A DNA stretch of 64,000 nucleotides from Silene conica. Lineage: Eukaryota > Streptophyta > Magnoliopsida > Caryophyllales > Caryophyllaceae. Positions 1 through 13,000 of the stretch are shown in pieces. Location of the stretch: NCBI GenBank assembly GCA_029255685.2, contig CM055315.2, forward strand, positions 54,527,358-54,591,357, in the 5' to 3' direction. The notes beneath the pieces are model-generated. The model did not search any database. It was not told the origin of the DNA and saw nothing but the letters and a program-made list of their open reading frames with translations. Made by a program: the position numbers and the translations under genes. The first letter of the stretch is position 1, and every line of letters starts with the position of its first letter.

Positions 1-704
1 CCTCTCTGGATGATGACTTCCTTCACTTTGGGTTTCCCCAAACCAATTCCTGCAATAGTCATAATAGAAGTGTCCTCCCTATTGCTCCCAATCTGGGGCG
101 GAGGTGTAAAAACAGATACAGGAATAGGTATTAAAGATGGAGAAGTAGTGATGACCTCATACTTCTTCTCAGAAGTGATAGCATTACATGTGATGGGGGT
201 CATAGCATCCTTCTTCCTATAAGATAGGCCATAGATAATAGAATGCTTGCCTACTTTGAAGGTTAGAGTCCCATTGCCTACATCTATAATGGCACCTGCA
301 GTGTGAAGGAAAGGTCTTCCTAAAATTATAGGTATGTGGGCATCCTCTGGGATGTCCAAAACTACAAAGTCAACTGGGAAGAAGAACCTGTCAATACGCA
401 CAGGGATGTTTTCTAACACTCCTATAGGTTCCATAGATGTGCGATCTGCCATCTGGACTGTCATACTGGTCACTGCAAATTCGGTCATTCCTAGTTTTAA
501 GGCAACGCTTAGGGGCATGACACTTATACTAGCACCTAAGTCGCATAAAGCCTTCTTAACTGGGAAGGTTCCTATATTACAGGGGACAGAAAAACTACCA
601 GGGTTTTCCAATTTATGAGGGGCTATGACATGTGATAGAAAGCTAGATGACTCTTCAGTGAGGGCCACCGACTCAACCTTTTTTAGAGACCTCTTTCTTG
701 ACAA
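1..704 (-). pseudogene. Athila-like Ty3 gag-pol fragment (Gag C-terminus and protease), 3' half of a split ORF
   Basis: Reading the minus strand from 704 to 1 gives an open frame with no start of its own. It contains the retropepsin signature LCDLGAS (catalytic Asp codon at 540-542), followed by the typical Ty3 protease stretches for pathogen-unlike plant elements: a MADR segment and ILGRPFLHTAGA. The frame joins exactly to the fragment at 9102-9657 once gag-only element A and one copy of its 5-bp target duplication are removed, so this was one polyprotein before that insertion. Reverse transcriptase and integrase would lie beyond the left window edge. As it stands the gene is split by 8.4 kb and cannot make a polyprotein. 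Lineage is judged from resemblance to the fuller Athila element at 24885-37201. Confidence 0.85.
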
Positions 705-709
705 AAGCT
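705..709. repeat. Target-site duplication AAGCT of element A (partner 9097-9101)
   Basis: AAGCT at 705-709 is repeated at 9097-9101, directly flanking the TG...CA ends of element A. Five bases is the usual duplication for plant LTR elements. It confirms the element borders. Confidence 0.93.
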
Positions 710-2001
710 TGTTAGGTTTAACTAGTTGCTCATAAACTAATTTAGTCATACTAACAAACCTTTTAATTAACCTTTAATTAACAAAGTAATAAACTCGTTT
801 ATTATGATCTTATGCATGCTAATAAAATGCGGAAAGAGGAGAAAACCGTGTTCTTACACTCGGTCCAAATATTGCAAGGATGATCCTCCGAGTACCCAAT
901 ATAGAATACCTCCTCCGGATGCACCAAGACAAGCCCCAATGAACCGAAACTTTGTATGCTAGACTAGGAATCGGTTTTCTTCCTTAAACTATTTCTAATC
1001 ACTCTTATTAGAAATGTATATGAATACTACCTTTAGTATAAATTTTTATTATCTTATAATAACTAATAGAGGTTAAGTAATCTCTTCTTACTAGTGTAGG
1101 ATTTCGGCTAGGGTTAGAAGAAGAGAAGAAGAAAGAATGAATATGATATATACTAATATATATATGATGAGCATGCTTCTTAATTATCATATAAACTAAC
1201 TTAAGCATGCTCACTTGGGAAGGGGGTAGCCGGCTTAGGGAGTGTCAAAGAGGGAACAAGTTGTGTTCTCAAGACACTAGGGTGTTAAACTAGGTTGGGG
1301 ACTCAAGGATTATGTTTAACATAATCATTGTAGTGTGTTAAATACACTAATCACCCACATAACTAACCCCACTTAACCGTGCCACATAGTCCATATTATG
1401 GACTTTATTTTGCAATTTGTCAAATGTACAATTGTATAAAGTGTGACATCTTATATGTCATTTAGATATAAAATACTTTAGTACATTTGAAACATGTAAA
1501 TATTTATCCCATAAATATTATACATAATTAAATAAATCATATTTATTCAATCAACAAGTAATTCGAAATTACCATTGTAAAATAATATTTTATCGTCAAT
1601 ACGATTTACAACCTTTGTATTAATTTCAACCCAATTCATTCTAATTACGATATCTTAAAATATCGTTTAATGTTTAACAATTGACACGTTTCAATTTTAA
1701 ACATAAATCTTACATTAAGATTTAACCTCTAATTTCTCGATACACGAGTTTAAGGAATATGATCAAATCGTATCATTATACATTTGATCACTTTATCAAT
1801 TAAGGGAATTGTCCTATAGGTGTGACCTAAAGGGATCAACTGACCATCACCGTCATACGACAGTAATGTCAAACTCTAGCTAGCCAATCATTACTGATTA
1901 ATGTTGGTCAGTTGACTAATTAATCGTATCATCCCTTGCGCATTCTTGTTATGAGATTTAATTACGTGATCGCACTATTGTTGAGGACACATTTCCCAAC
2001 A
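710..2001 (-). repeat. 3' LTR of gag-only element A
   Basis: 1292 bp, starting TGTTAGG and ending CCCAACA on the plus strand, nearly identical to 7805-9096. A short ORF inside it, encoding a histidine- and serine-rich peptide, is not a gene: it is broken in the related LTRs of element C. Confidence 0.93.
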
Positions 2002-2002
2002 A

Positions 2003-2026
2003 TCTCCCACTTGTCCTCGACAAGTG
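2003..2026 (-). promoter_or_regulatory. Polypurine tract in an inverted repeat, element A
   Basis: On the minus strand ACAAGTGGGAGA (2003-2014) abuts the 3' LTR and is the plus-strand DNA primer site. It overlaps a perfect inverted repeat, CACTTGTC-CTC-GACAAGTG, at 2008-2026. The same arrangement occurs next to the PPT of the autonomous Copia element. Confidence 0.8.
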
Positions 2027-4442
2027 TGCGTCACCAATTCTCTTGTCCTATTACAATCTCCCACTCAATGCAAGATGTCTCTCTCTGGTCGTTCTTGCAT
2101 TTGATCATATCATGAATGGTTTCCTCGATCTGGAGAATAACTGTCTGACCGGAATTATCTACCATAGATACCTTCCGAGCGTGGCCACGCATTTCCAGTT
2201 AATTACTCCTCGAGTGGCCCTGAGATTTGAACAACCCTGACAAGGGGTGGACAATTTCTATCGCACTACTTCCTTCAACCAGTCACAGTCAGTCACAACC
2301 CAAAACAATCCCATTTGACTCCAGTTACGAAAAGTCGTAGAGAATGGATCAAAGTTATGCCTAAACTGTACCATCTTGGGAGAGTAGTCTTTAGTCAAAG
2401 AATTGACTCACAAGAATACTATAGCAGCTCTCGCCACGACCCGGCTATAAAATTTCCAGAACTCTATAAGCGGTCACATTGCCCGACAGAGTGTCTCTTA
2501 CAGTCTGCCTATGTGATCGACTAGTCATCACATATGACTCTATGGCACTTGAACTTGCCATCAATCGCCTCACACTCTAGTCGCTTTGAGACGTCACCTC
2601 ATGTAGGCGGCTAGGGGCTATACTAAGTCAATCCAGTTCACTTATGGGGTTCAATATTGTCTCATACAACCCATTTGGATTCTGACAAAGTATCTTTTAC
2701 TTTGAGTTATTAATAACTCAAATGATGTTGTCATGCAACAATAGTCAATACTATTACATTGCATTTTGATGCACAATCATCTGTTTGTATTAGTGTTTTG
2801 CGAATAACCTTTATTCATAAAAGCAAAACTTACAACTTTTGGTCTCCTTTATTCTCATATTATCCCGTATAACATGATTCTATTTGAGTACATATCTAGA
2901 ACTCTTTCTAGATTTTGAGTTTCCTTTCCGGAGGAAAGCTCCCACTGTTATCTTATAACTTGTGACGTATCGATATACTGGAGGGATTAAAATCACTCTC
3001 TATAGTCACTTATGTACTGAAATCTATATTGCAGTTTATTAGTGATTTCATCACTTCTTACAATTTTCAAACATCTTGGCTATTTGATAATGGTTTCATT
3101 CATCGTTATGAATAAAGTATCCAACCATTCTAACTTCTAGTGGGCGACCTTTTATTATCCATATAATAAACCTTCCCGTTAAAACTCTATCATCACATGA
3201 TATAAATCAATTGTTCATTTAAATTTAGAACCTCTTATTCTTTACTCTTAAAGAATCACCCATTCTCTCTAAATGGTAGGTTTAAATTCTTATCGAACAT
3301 TGCTCCCATTAAAAACAATATCTCTGAATTTAGAACCTCTTATTCTTTACTCTTAAAGAATCACCCATTCTCTCAAAATGGTAGGTCTAAATTCTTTTTG
3401 AATATCGCTCCCACTAAAAACAATATCTCTCGATATCTTAAATGAACTTTTCATTTCTCGCATGTTAAACTATTACTTGAATCATTATCACTATCACTAT
3501 CCCCATAGTGATCTATTTCCATTCAATCAATCATCACCTTCTTATCATGTCTTCGTTTCCTCGAGACGAAAATGACATGATAATTTCTTTATAACTACAT
3601 AGGAACCGTTTTCCTACCGATGATTTCACACGGGGTTTCAAGTTTCCTCTCTATGAAACAATGAACACAAAGAACCTTTCTTCGAGTGTCCTCCCGTAGT
3701 TTCTTCAAATCGCTTAGGGTTCTTCTTAAGACTCCCAAGTAAGAATCTTCTCTAAGATCCTTCCTTTATTTACATCATTGGTTTGTGAGCGAAATATTTT
3801 CTCCCACTCTATCCTTCTAACAATAACCTTTACTTGTTTAAGGATAGCTATTTCGATTAACCAATGTATTTGAATGTTTGAAGTTTGATAGGTGTGATGA
3901 ATACATTCTCATTTTCACTTAAAATGAAAATCTTATAATGAACTGATATAGTCTCATTTTGATTGAATCTATCTCATGGGGTGTAGTTCTCCGTTTTAAT
4001 CAACTCTTTGATTCTTTTATACTTGATCGTATCAATATTTATTTCGTGATTAGATCACTATTATTCATGTTTTAACAAGGTATGCAATTTATTTGATGAA
4101 TCAAAACATTGATTGAGAACAAAAGTAGTGACTCGGGTTGAAAACCAAGTCACTAATATCCAAAATTACAACCATTGTATTAGGATTTTAATCCTTGTCT
4201 TACAAGAAATTTAAATTGTTCCATAAATAAATGCAAAATATGAAAGAAGACAATATGAAAATTAGAGCCTAGCTCTTCAAGTCTTCGATCAATTGGATGC
4301 TACCGGAGCCATCCAAGTAAGGAACCTCAAGCTTCCTTCTCCTTGCCCTTATCATTATTCGGGGGTGGCCCTTTAAAACAATTAAAAAGGGTAAATATCA
4401 ACACATTTGTATCACTATACATAAGTTGATAAACGACATGAA
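2027..4442. other. Non-coding 3' internal region of element A
   Basis: About 2.4 kb between gag and the PPT. No supported gene: the short open frames here lack recognisable domains and persist in copies B and C only because the DNA is copied. A tandem duplication with a 105-bp period lies at about 3222-3430. Element C has a single copy, so it arose in A. Confidence 0.75.
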
Positions 4443-5351
4443 TTATACGCGAGAATTATTACCTACGGCGGTTGCCTTCCCATTTTTGAGATCACTTAAG
4501 TACTTGGGGCAATTTCGCTTCCAATGACCGATCCTCGTGCAATAATGGCACTTGTCTTGCTCTTTAGAAGACGAGGTGGAAGCGCCTTTCGAAAAGGTCT
4601 TTTCTTTGGTCGCTTTGGGCTTGAACGTTTTCTTGCCCTTGCCTTTCGAGGCATTCCTCTTGAAGCTCGTTTTCCCTTTCTTTTCGATGTTCAAAACATC
4701 TTTGGTGGAACTTTCATGAAGTCCCATGTCCCTTTCGGCTTGGACTAGCATCTTATGCAACTCGTCTAACGAGGTCTCTTGGTTTCGCATATTGAAATTC
4801 ACCCGGAATTGAGCATACGCCTTAACCTTATTGAGCGAGTGAAGAACTCGGTCAATAATAAGAGAGTCGGGAACATCAACATTTTGAGCTTTTAGAGTCT
4901 CCGCGAGCTCAACTAGTTTGAGAACATGAGGGCTTATCTTTTGCCCTTCCTTGAAAGTTATGTCAAAGAAGGCGGAAGCCGCCTCGTATTGAATCACCCT
5001 TGGAGTTTGCGAAAACATGGTCGCAAGCTTGGTGTATATTTCATACGATGTGGTCAACTTAATCATACTCCTTTGGAGATCCGGCTCCATGGAGAAGATG
5101 AGCACATTTTTAAGAGCGGAAGACTCTTTCATGTAGGCTTCATAAGCCTCACGAGTTTGGACCGATGAACGAGCGGTCGGAGCGGGAGGAGCGGCTTCGG
5201 ATAGGTAACGACTCTTATCGTCACCTTGAGCGGCCAAAAGTAATTGCGCATCCCAATCCTTAAAATTGGAACCATGCTTATCGAGTTTGCAACGATCCAT
5301 AAAGGAACGAAGCCATGATACGTTAGTGAGAGGTGGAGCGTTGGTTGCCAT
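4443..5351 (-). CDS. gag: Copia-type Gag of gag-only element A
   Basis: An intact 302-residue Gag, the capsid/nucleocapsid protein that would package the element RNA in cytoplasmic particles. The N-terminal part carries the Copia Gag core (a GSNFKDWDAQL stretch near residue 28, later VLHSLN and DELHKMLVQAE). A lysine-rich linker follows, then one CCHC zinc knuckle, CHYCTRIGHWKRNC, near residues 268-281. The ATG at 5349-5351 is the first in frame and gives alignment with the Gag of the Copia element at 45494. The frame ends with a normal stop and has no pol extension. Copy C encodes an almost identical protein; copy B has a nonsense codon. Retention of an open frame in an element otherwise without genes suggests Gag is used. 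Confidence 0.9.
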   Translation of the reverse strand: MATNAPPLTNVSWLRSFMDRCKLDKHGSNFKDWDAQLLLAAQGDDKSRYLSEAAPPAPTARSSVQTREAYEAYMKESSALKNVLIFSMEPDLQRSMIKLTTSYEIYTKLATMFSQTPRVIQYEAASAFFDITFKEGQKISPHVLKLVELAETLKAQNVDVPDSLIIDRVLHSLNKVKAYAQFRVNFNMRNQETSLDELHKMLVQAERDMGLHESSTKDVLNIEKKGKTSFKRNASKGKGKKTFKPKATKEKTFSKGASTSSSKEQDKCHYCTRIGHWKRNCPKYLSDLKNGKATAVGNNSRV

Positions 5352-7790
5352 AGTCGATGTTGAAAATTAAACTACAATAATAAAAGGAAAAACAACATCA
5401 TTTTAAATTCATAATTTAAACTAAAAACTTTTAGTTATAGTTATGTATTTACTTAATGATCTCTTACCCAATTAAGTAAACAATCCCGAGACCCAAACCC
5501 ATACTAATCCGGGCACGGTGTAGCCGATTCAACCCGTATCGGTATAATTTGGTGGATTAACTCTTTAATCGGTTCTACTCTTAGAACTCTCGGTCGACAA
5601 TTTTCTTAAAATTATCTTTAGCCCGAACTTATTGCAACTACGGTTACGAATACTTTCGTTGAGATCAACCAAATTTCAAGGTGTAATCTTATTACCCCAC
5701 TTACCCAACGTGACAATTTTAGTACCCCGGTGTAGCCGAGCCTACGTTCTTGTGAAGAAGGGATTCATGGGTCCGTACTTTTTGGTAAGGCTAAGTCTCA
5801 AAATTAATATGTAAGAGATCTAGTCAATTATTTATCTATCTCCGTTTAAGTGAACTAAGTCGGTGAATTATCGATAAAATAAAAGACTAGGTCGACTAGG
5901 TCGAAAAATGCATGATACGATGTATGATGATTTGGCTATGCATGCAAACATATAAAAAGCAAAAATAAAAGCATAAATAAACCCTAGTATGGCCTTTCCT
6001 AGAAAAGAAATAACAAAGTACAAATTCGGAAACCAACTCCTTTGGTCCCTTGAACTTCACGCGGCACGCACTTTGAGGTAAACACCGTCTTGATCGGAAC
6101 TCCTTTCCGAATGGCACCGTCTTCAAGGAACTCCGGATTTTACAAAATTACAACTTTTCTAGTCTACTTTATACATTATAAAATAGAAATAAATTACAAT
6201 TGGGTGATACGAGATCACAAAATTACAACCGAATCGGTAACCCCTTACATTACGGGAAATACCGATTAAAAACTAGGCCATACTAAGTAAATTACATAAT
6301 TCCCAAAATTACGTAAAATAAATCATGACATTCATTATATAAATATGCAATGCTTAAATAAATATGAATTAACATGCAAATCCTAAGCCAAATCGTCCTA
6401 TTTAAAACACTTATTTAAATAGTTATCGTAAACCTCGGTTTTTATGGAATTGCGTGCTTTAACGTTTAACAACACTATGCATTAAATGAAACGGTTTTCA
6501 TCCTTAAGTTAATCATCCTAACTCGCATAGGATTCAAAATTTAGTCTTACTCAAACTTTGAACATGAATTAACTTAATATATTTTAATATTGATCGGTAT
6601 TACTCGGTTTCTCGGGAAAAATAATATAAAATTCAAAAGAGACATTAAAATTTCGAAAATTCAAAATTCAAATTTTGAAAAATCCAGAATGTTCTTAAAA
6701 TTTTCAGAAAGTTAAAATATTAGTATTTTATACGGTTTTATTATTATTTCGAAAATAACACGTAAAACGAGCAATTTAAGTCGGAAAATTCAATAATTAA
6801 CTTCATAAATGCAAATTAAATACTAATAATTATTTTATACCTTCCAAAACCTTTTTAAGAACACAAGATGGACAGAAAATTAAATGGCACATTGCCCCAT
6901 AGCCGAAATTTTAAAGCATGCCTCCTTTTAATTTAATTTTAAATGCTACCTTTAACAAAACAAAATTAAATCAAAACAAATCAAATCTGAAACTTTAGGC
7001 ACCCAAGAATATTTTCATGATGAACATATCACATATGACTAAAATGGGTTATATTTTCGGCCATATTTAACAACATTTGCAAATTTTAACGATTTACGTC
7101 ATATATCGTACGATTTTAACATTTAAAATTATTTCTCAAGCATAAAATAAGATAAAATTCTCGAAAATTTTATACATGCTGGAAATAATATATATGACAT
7201 CGTGTTAAATTTTTATGGCCAAATTCCAACTAAAACTATTAAAGTCGAAATAATGTCACTAATTACCCGATTTTTACATTAAAAATCTATAACATTGCAA
7301 TATTTGAGATAAATTTCTGGAAAATTCAACATAAATTTTAAATATTGCATGTGACATCCTCATAAATTTTTATAGTCAAATTCATAATATAACTATTTTA
7401 ACCCATTTTTATTCATCTTATTGTATTTTAACCATTAAAATTCATATCACACGATTTAAAGGTCTATAATTTACGAAAATTCATATTCATATTATAGAAA
7501 ATACATGTGATATCATACTGAAAAATCTCGGCCAGAAGCTTATTTTAACTATTTTTCCCAAAATTAATCATTTTTAACCATTAAAACGTATTAAAAACCG
7601 AAATAAAAATACCAATGATCAATATTCATGCAAAAATTATTCCAAATATTCTAAATCATATTAGAAAACTGTAGGTATCATGCTAAAATAATTTCGTCCA
7701 TATCTTATATCATACGAAAATTCAAGTTTTATTTTTGTTATCATAATAACTCCGTAAAAACGAAACGGAAAGCATGCAAACAACCATTTT
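5352..7790 (-). other. Leader region of element A (PBS to gag)
   Basis: About 2.4 kb of A/T-rich untranslated leader. The part nearest gag (about 5470-5815) is recognisably related to the leader of the autonomous Copia element (about 45060-45360) and of the decayed Copia copy (about 14075-14370), including a shared ATGAATCCCTTCTTC block. The remainder shows only A/T-rich sequence and no gene. Confidence 0.7.
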
Positions 7791-7802
7791 GCTCTGATAC
7801 CA
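7791..7802 (-). other. Primer-binding site, element A (initiator-Met tRNA type)
   Basis: Minus-strand TGGTATCAGAGC lies two bases from the 5' LTR. Twelve bases complement the 3' end of plant initiator-Met tRNA. It fixes the element's orientation. Confidence 0.92.
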
Positions 7803-7804
7803 AT

Positions 7805-9096
7805 TGTTAGGTTTAACTAGTTGCTCATAAACTAATTTAGTCATACTAACAAACCTTTTAATTAACCTTTAATTAACAAAGTAATAAACTCGTTTATTAT
7901 GATCTTATGCATGCTAATAAAATGCGGAAAGAGGAGAAAACCGTGTTCTTACACTCGGTCCAAATATTGCAAGGATGATCCTCCGAGTACCCAATATAGA
8001 ATACCTCCTCCGGATGCACCAAGACAAGCCCCAATGAACCGAAACTTTGTATGCTAGACTAGGAATCGGTTTTCTTCATTAAACTATTTCTAATCACTCT
8101 TATTAGAAATGTATATGAATACTACCTTTAGTATAAATTTTTATTATCTTATAATAACTAATAGAGGTTAAGTAATCTCTTCTTACTAGTGTAGGATTTC
8201 GGCTAGGGTTAGAAGAAGAGAAGAAGAAAGAATGAATATGATATATACTAATATATATATGATGAGCATGCTTCTTAATTATCATATAAACTAACTTAAG
8301 CATGCTCACTTGGGAAGGGGGTAGCCGGCTTAGGGAGTGTCAAAGAGGGAACAAGTTGTGTTCTCAAGACACTAGGGTGTTAAACTAGGTTGGGGACTCA
8401 AGGATTATGTTTAACATAATCATTGTAGTGTGTTAAATACACTAATCACCCACATAACTAACCCCACTTAACCGTGCCACATGGTCCATATTATGGACTT
8501 TATTTTACAATTTGTCAAATGTACAATTGTATAAAGTGTGACATCTTATATGTCATTTAGATATAAAATACTTTAGTACATTTGAAACATGTAAATATTT
8601 ATCCCATAAATATTATACATAATTAAATAAATCATATTTATTCAATCAACAAGTAATTCGAAATTACCATTGTAAAATAATATTTTATCGTCAATACGAT
8701 TTACAACCTTTGTATTAATTTCAACCCAATTCATTCTAATTACGATATCTTAAAATATCGTTTAATGTTTAACAATTGACACGTTTCAATTTTAAACATA
8801 AATCTTACATTAAGATTTAACCTCTAATTTCTCGATACACGAGTTTAAGGAATATGATCAAATCGTATCATTATACATTTGATCACTTTATCAATTAAGG
8901 GAATTGTCCTATAGGTGTGACCTAAAGGGATCAACTGACCATCACCGTCATACGACAGTAATGTCAAACTCTAGCTAGCCAATCATTACTGATTAATGTT
9001 GGTCAGTTGACTAATTAATCGTATCATCCCTTGCGCATTCTTGTTATGAGATTTAATTACGTGATCGCACTATTGTTGAGGACACATTTCCCAACA
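7805..9096 (-). repeat. 5' LTR of gag-only element A
   Basis: 1292 bp, same length as 710-2001 and nearly identical. It should contain the promoter and polyadenylation signals; I could not place a TATA box with confidence. Confidence 0.93.
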
Positions 9097-9101
9097 AAGC
9101 T

Positions 9102-9657
9102 GTCTCATAAATTTAAGATAGGAAGGAACTTGTTGAACTAATTCTAAAAACGGGACTTGAACATTTAATGAACGAATCACATCCTTAAATTTGTCAAAAG
9201 ATACCTGATCCTTTGAAGGCACGAGTCTTTCTGGGAAAGGCGCAGCTGAGGACTCAGTATTTGCAGCCCTTTTTAGAAACCTGGGGGTCTTATCACCCCG
9301 GAAGAGAAAATCCCGCAAGTTGTTCGGCAAATCTGGGCGAAAGGGAACTTCGGGTTCTGCTTCAGTGGTCGGTCGACCAGAATCTTCGGTCGGTCGACCA
9401 GTCTCCTGTTCAGGCAAAATTTCCGGATCCTGATCTGCGGTCGGTCGACCAGAAGCTTCGGTCGATCGACCGCCTTCACTGCTACTCGCCTGTTTTTCTT
9501 TCTCAGCCCCCACTTTGGCTCCACTTCTTAAGGTTACGACGTTTAGAGTCTCCTTTTTCTGGTCCGGTTTTGTCGGAAGCTGACCCGGAGCCCTAGTATC
9601 ATTCTTGCTTGCAATTTGAGCAATCTGGGACTTTAACATCTTCATCCCTGCCTCTCT
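9102..9657 (-). pseudogene. Athila-like Gag fragment, 5' half of the split ORF
   Basis: Minus-strand frame with ATG at 9645 but probably open upstream to the junction near 9657. It encodes a variable Gag segment with GRPT peptides (the 21-bp palindrome pairs at 9367-9471), then the conserved tail FPERL...FDKFKDVIRSL...VPSYLKFMRQL that precedes the protease in Athila-type polyproteins. It continues in frame at 704 after removal of element A. The upstream Gag is missing: at about 9657/9658 the sequence changes abruptly to a Copia 3' region. Confidence 0.85.
9367..9471. repeat. Two pairs of 21-bp-phased palindromic motifs (Athila gag)
   Basis: 12-mers start at 9367, 9388, 9439 and 9460. Each pair is spaced exactly 21 bp. 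The first three are GGTCGGTCGACC and the last is the perfect palindrome GGTCGATCGACC. In the gag frame they encode GRPT-type peptides. Confidence 0.9.
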
Positions 9658-10020
9658 AGGAACATTATGGACGTCCTATCCACGACCTGGCACCGAATGT
9701 TCTGAAACATTTAGGACTCCATTGCATTGTCACGAATTGTCATATGAGTTATCCTTACAATCTCGTATCTGTGATCGATCAGTCAACCGTTTGACTTATG
9801 GCTCATTGAACCCACCATCAATCGATGTCACAAAATAATTGCCAGAGTTATCAGCTCATGTAGGCGATTACGGACCAAAACAAATGTAATGTTATTCTGT
9901 TCACTTTGTCGTGTTCAAAGTTGTCTATACAATCCACATGAAAAACAAAATATAAAAACAAAATCGATGATGTTATAAATAGTATATGAAAGAGATACAA
10001 TTATTCAATCCATAAAAGTA

Positions 10021-13000
10021 CTAGTACAACTCAGGAACACTTTTAATTCCCATGGAAATAACGTGCCCTTCATGCTTATCATATCTTAATGGCTTAGTGA
10101 GAGGATCTGCGATGTTGTTATCTATTACAATCTTGTCTATCACTATCTCGTTTGGCTCCACGTAGTCGCGTATCATGTGAGCTTTCCGCAGTACATGTCT
10201 ACATTTGTTGCTAGACTTAGGCTTCTTAGCCTGGAAGATGACACCTCTATTATCGCAATAGATGGTGATCGGATCATTCGAACTCAGAACTACTGTTAGT
10301 CCTTGCAAAAACGGACACACCCATATAACTTCCTTTGCAGCTTCGGAAGCGGCATAGTATTCGGACTCAGTTGTAGAATCTGCAATAACACTTTGCTTGG
10401 AGCTTTTCAAACTGACCGCAACGTTATTAAGAGTAAAAATGAATCCAGACTGAGTTTTCGAGTCATCTCGATCCGTTTGGAAGCTAGCATCTTCGTAACC
10501 GTTTGCGCATAGCTCAGTGTCACCTCCATAAGTCTATACCCAATCTTTAGTCCTCCGTAGGTACTTAAGAATGTTTTTAACAGCCATCCAGTGTAATTCA
10601 TCTGGATTGCCTTGGTACCGACTCGTCATACTCAAAGCGTATGCCACGTCTAGACGTGTGCATATTATGGCATACACAATCGATTATATAGCTGATGCAT
10701 AAGGAATGCGACTCATGCGCTCGACCTCTTCCGGTGTCTTTGGTGCCTGAGTCTTACTCAAATGCACCCCCGATATCATCGGAAGTAACCCCTTTTTGGA
10801 GTTGGTCATGCTGATCCTGTCAAGAATCTTATCTATATAAGACTCCACCGAAGATAAGAGAGGAATGACATTCCCAATCAAGAGTATGTCCTCGACATAC
10901 AACACCAGGAAGACAATCTTGCTCCCACTCGACTTGATATACAAGCATTGTTCTTCGAACGATCGAATGAAACCATTCTCTATTATCACTTGGTCGAAAC
11001 GATGATTCCAACTCCGTCGAAACGATGATTCCAACTCCGAGAAGCTTGCTTAAGTCAATAAATGGAACGCTTAAGCTTGCATACTTTCTTAGGATTTTTA
11101 GGATCGGTGAAACCTTCGGGCTGTACCATATACAAGTCCTTCTCCAAATAACCGTTTAAGAAGGCGGTTTTCACATTCATTTGCCAAATTTCATAGTCAT
11201 GAAAGGCGACAATCGCTAAGATTATCCGAATGGAACGCAGCATGACAACGTGTGCAAAAATTTCATCATAGTGCAACCTTTGCACTTGAGTGAAACCTTT
11301 TGCCACTAGTCGTGTCTAATAGGTGTGTAGTTGTCTCTCTATAGAACGCTTTATCTTATAAGGCCATTTGCACTGAAGAGGTCTTACCTTATCAGGCAAA
11401 TCAACCAACTCTCACACGTTATTCTCATACATGTACTCCATCTCAGATTGCATGACATTAAGTTATAGCTTTGAGTCGGAACAGGTCATGGAACCTTTAT
11501 AGGTTGCGGGTTCGTTACTCTCTAGGAGTAAAACGTCAACTCCGTCAAGTTCCTCGACCATACAATGTATCTGTCTGGAGGAATGAAGACTCTACCCGAC
11601 CTCCTAGGTTCCTCAGGAATACTAACCGCAGCAGAAGCTGAAGGAACAGTTTCCTCCATTGGTTGCTCGGTTGTTGGTTCTTGATTCTACGACAGATCGA
11701 AGGTTCTATTACTCGTCTTGTTCTCGAGAAACTCTTTCTCTAAGAACTTCGCACTAGCGTTAACAAAAATGCGGTAGGTGTTCGGTAGGCGAATAGAAGT
11801 AATGACCAAACATTCCTTTGGGATAACCAATAAAGTATGTCTTGACCGATTGCGGACCTAGCTTATCTTCGTGTCTCCACTTGACATAAGCCTCGCAACC
11901 CCAAACCTGAATAAAGGACAAGTTAAGGACCGTTCCCTTCTATATATCATATGGAGTCTTGTCTACAAATTTAGACAGACTTCGGTTAAGTATAAGATCA
12001 GCTGACAAAAGAGCAAAGCCCCATAATAAATCAGGCACAACCGTGTGACTCATCATGGATCGAACCATATCAAGTAAAGTTCGATTTCTATGTTTGGACA
12101 CACTATTTAATTGTAATGTTCTAGGTGGAGTTAGCTGTAGTACTATACCATAGTCTTTAAGGTGTTGATCAAACTCATTCGAAAGATATTTGTCACCACG
12201 ATCTGATCGAAGTGCTTTAATCTTTTTATCCAGTTGGTTCTCAACCTTCGCTTGGAATTCCTTGAACTTTTCAAAGGACTCACTTTTATTCTTCATTAAG
12301 TAGACATATCCGTATCTACTCAAATTGTCTGTGAAAGTGATAAAATATCTATAGCCATCTCCCGCGGTGATAGACGTAGGTCCACACACATCAGTTTGTA
12401 TGAGTCCGAATAGGTCTGCAGCGCGCATTCCAACACCTTTGAAGGAAATTTGAATCATCTTGCCGATGAGACATGATTCACACGTGCAAAATGATTCATA
12501 GTCAAATGGGGATATAGCGCCATTCTGTGTTAGCTACTTTACACGTTTCTCATTTTTGTGTCCTATACGACAAGGCCATAGGTATGTTTGATCTTTGTCA
12601 CCAACCTTTAATTTCTTATTATTCACGTGTAATATTTCAATTGTTTGATCTAAGATATAAATGCCATTCATGGAAACTGCTTTACCATAAATCATTCCAT
12701 TCAAAGAGAAAATACTGCTATTATCTTTTATTATGAATGAAAAGCCGTCTTTATCAAGTACAAATACAAAAATAATGTTCTTAGATAAACTGGGTACATA
12801 GTAGCAGTTATATAAATACAACTCAAATCCACTCGGTAGATGGCTTACATATGTTCCCATAGAAACAGCAACAACTTTTGCTCCATTCCCGACTCGCACA
12901 TCCACATCACCCTTTGCTAGAGGTATGATGTTTTTAGCCCCTGCAAATGATTACACATATGAGAACCACAACCAGTATTAAGTACCCAAGTTCCGAAACT

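Larger units (their letters stand above)
710..9096 (-). mobile_element. Gag-only (TR-GAG-like) Copia-type LTR retrotransposon, copy A
   Basis: A complete 8387-bp element on the minus strand with two 1292-bp LTRs, TG...CA ends and an AAGCT target duplication. Sense order is 5' LTR (7805-9096), PBS (7791-7802), a leader of about 2.4 kb, gag (5351-4443), about 2.4 kb without genes, PPT (2003-2014), 3' LTR (710-2001). No protease, integrase, reverse transcriptase or RNase H is present, so it must rely on enzymes supplied in trans. The LTRs differ at only about three positions that I can see (for example near 8075 and 8483), so the insertion is young. It lies inside the Athila-like ORF 1-704/9102-9657. 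Confidence 0.93.

Noticed and set aside
1008-1214. 68-codon minus-strand frame inside the LTR of element A (also 8103-8309)
   Set aside because: Low-complexity peptide within an LTR; the frame is not kept in element C.
2043-2524. Two plus-strand open frames in element A, with counterparts near 17286-17770 and 51549-52162
   Set aside because: They lie antisense in the non-coding 3' region of the gag-only family and recur only because the element was copied. No domain is visible.
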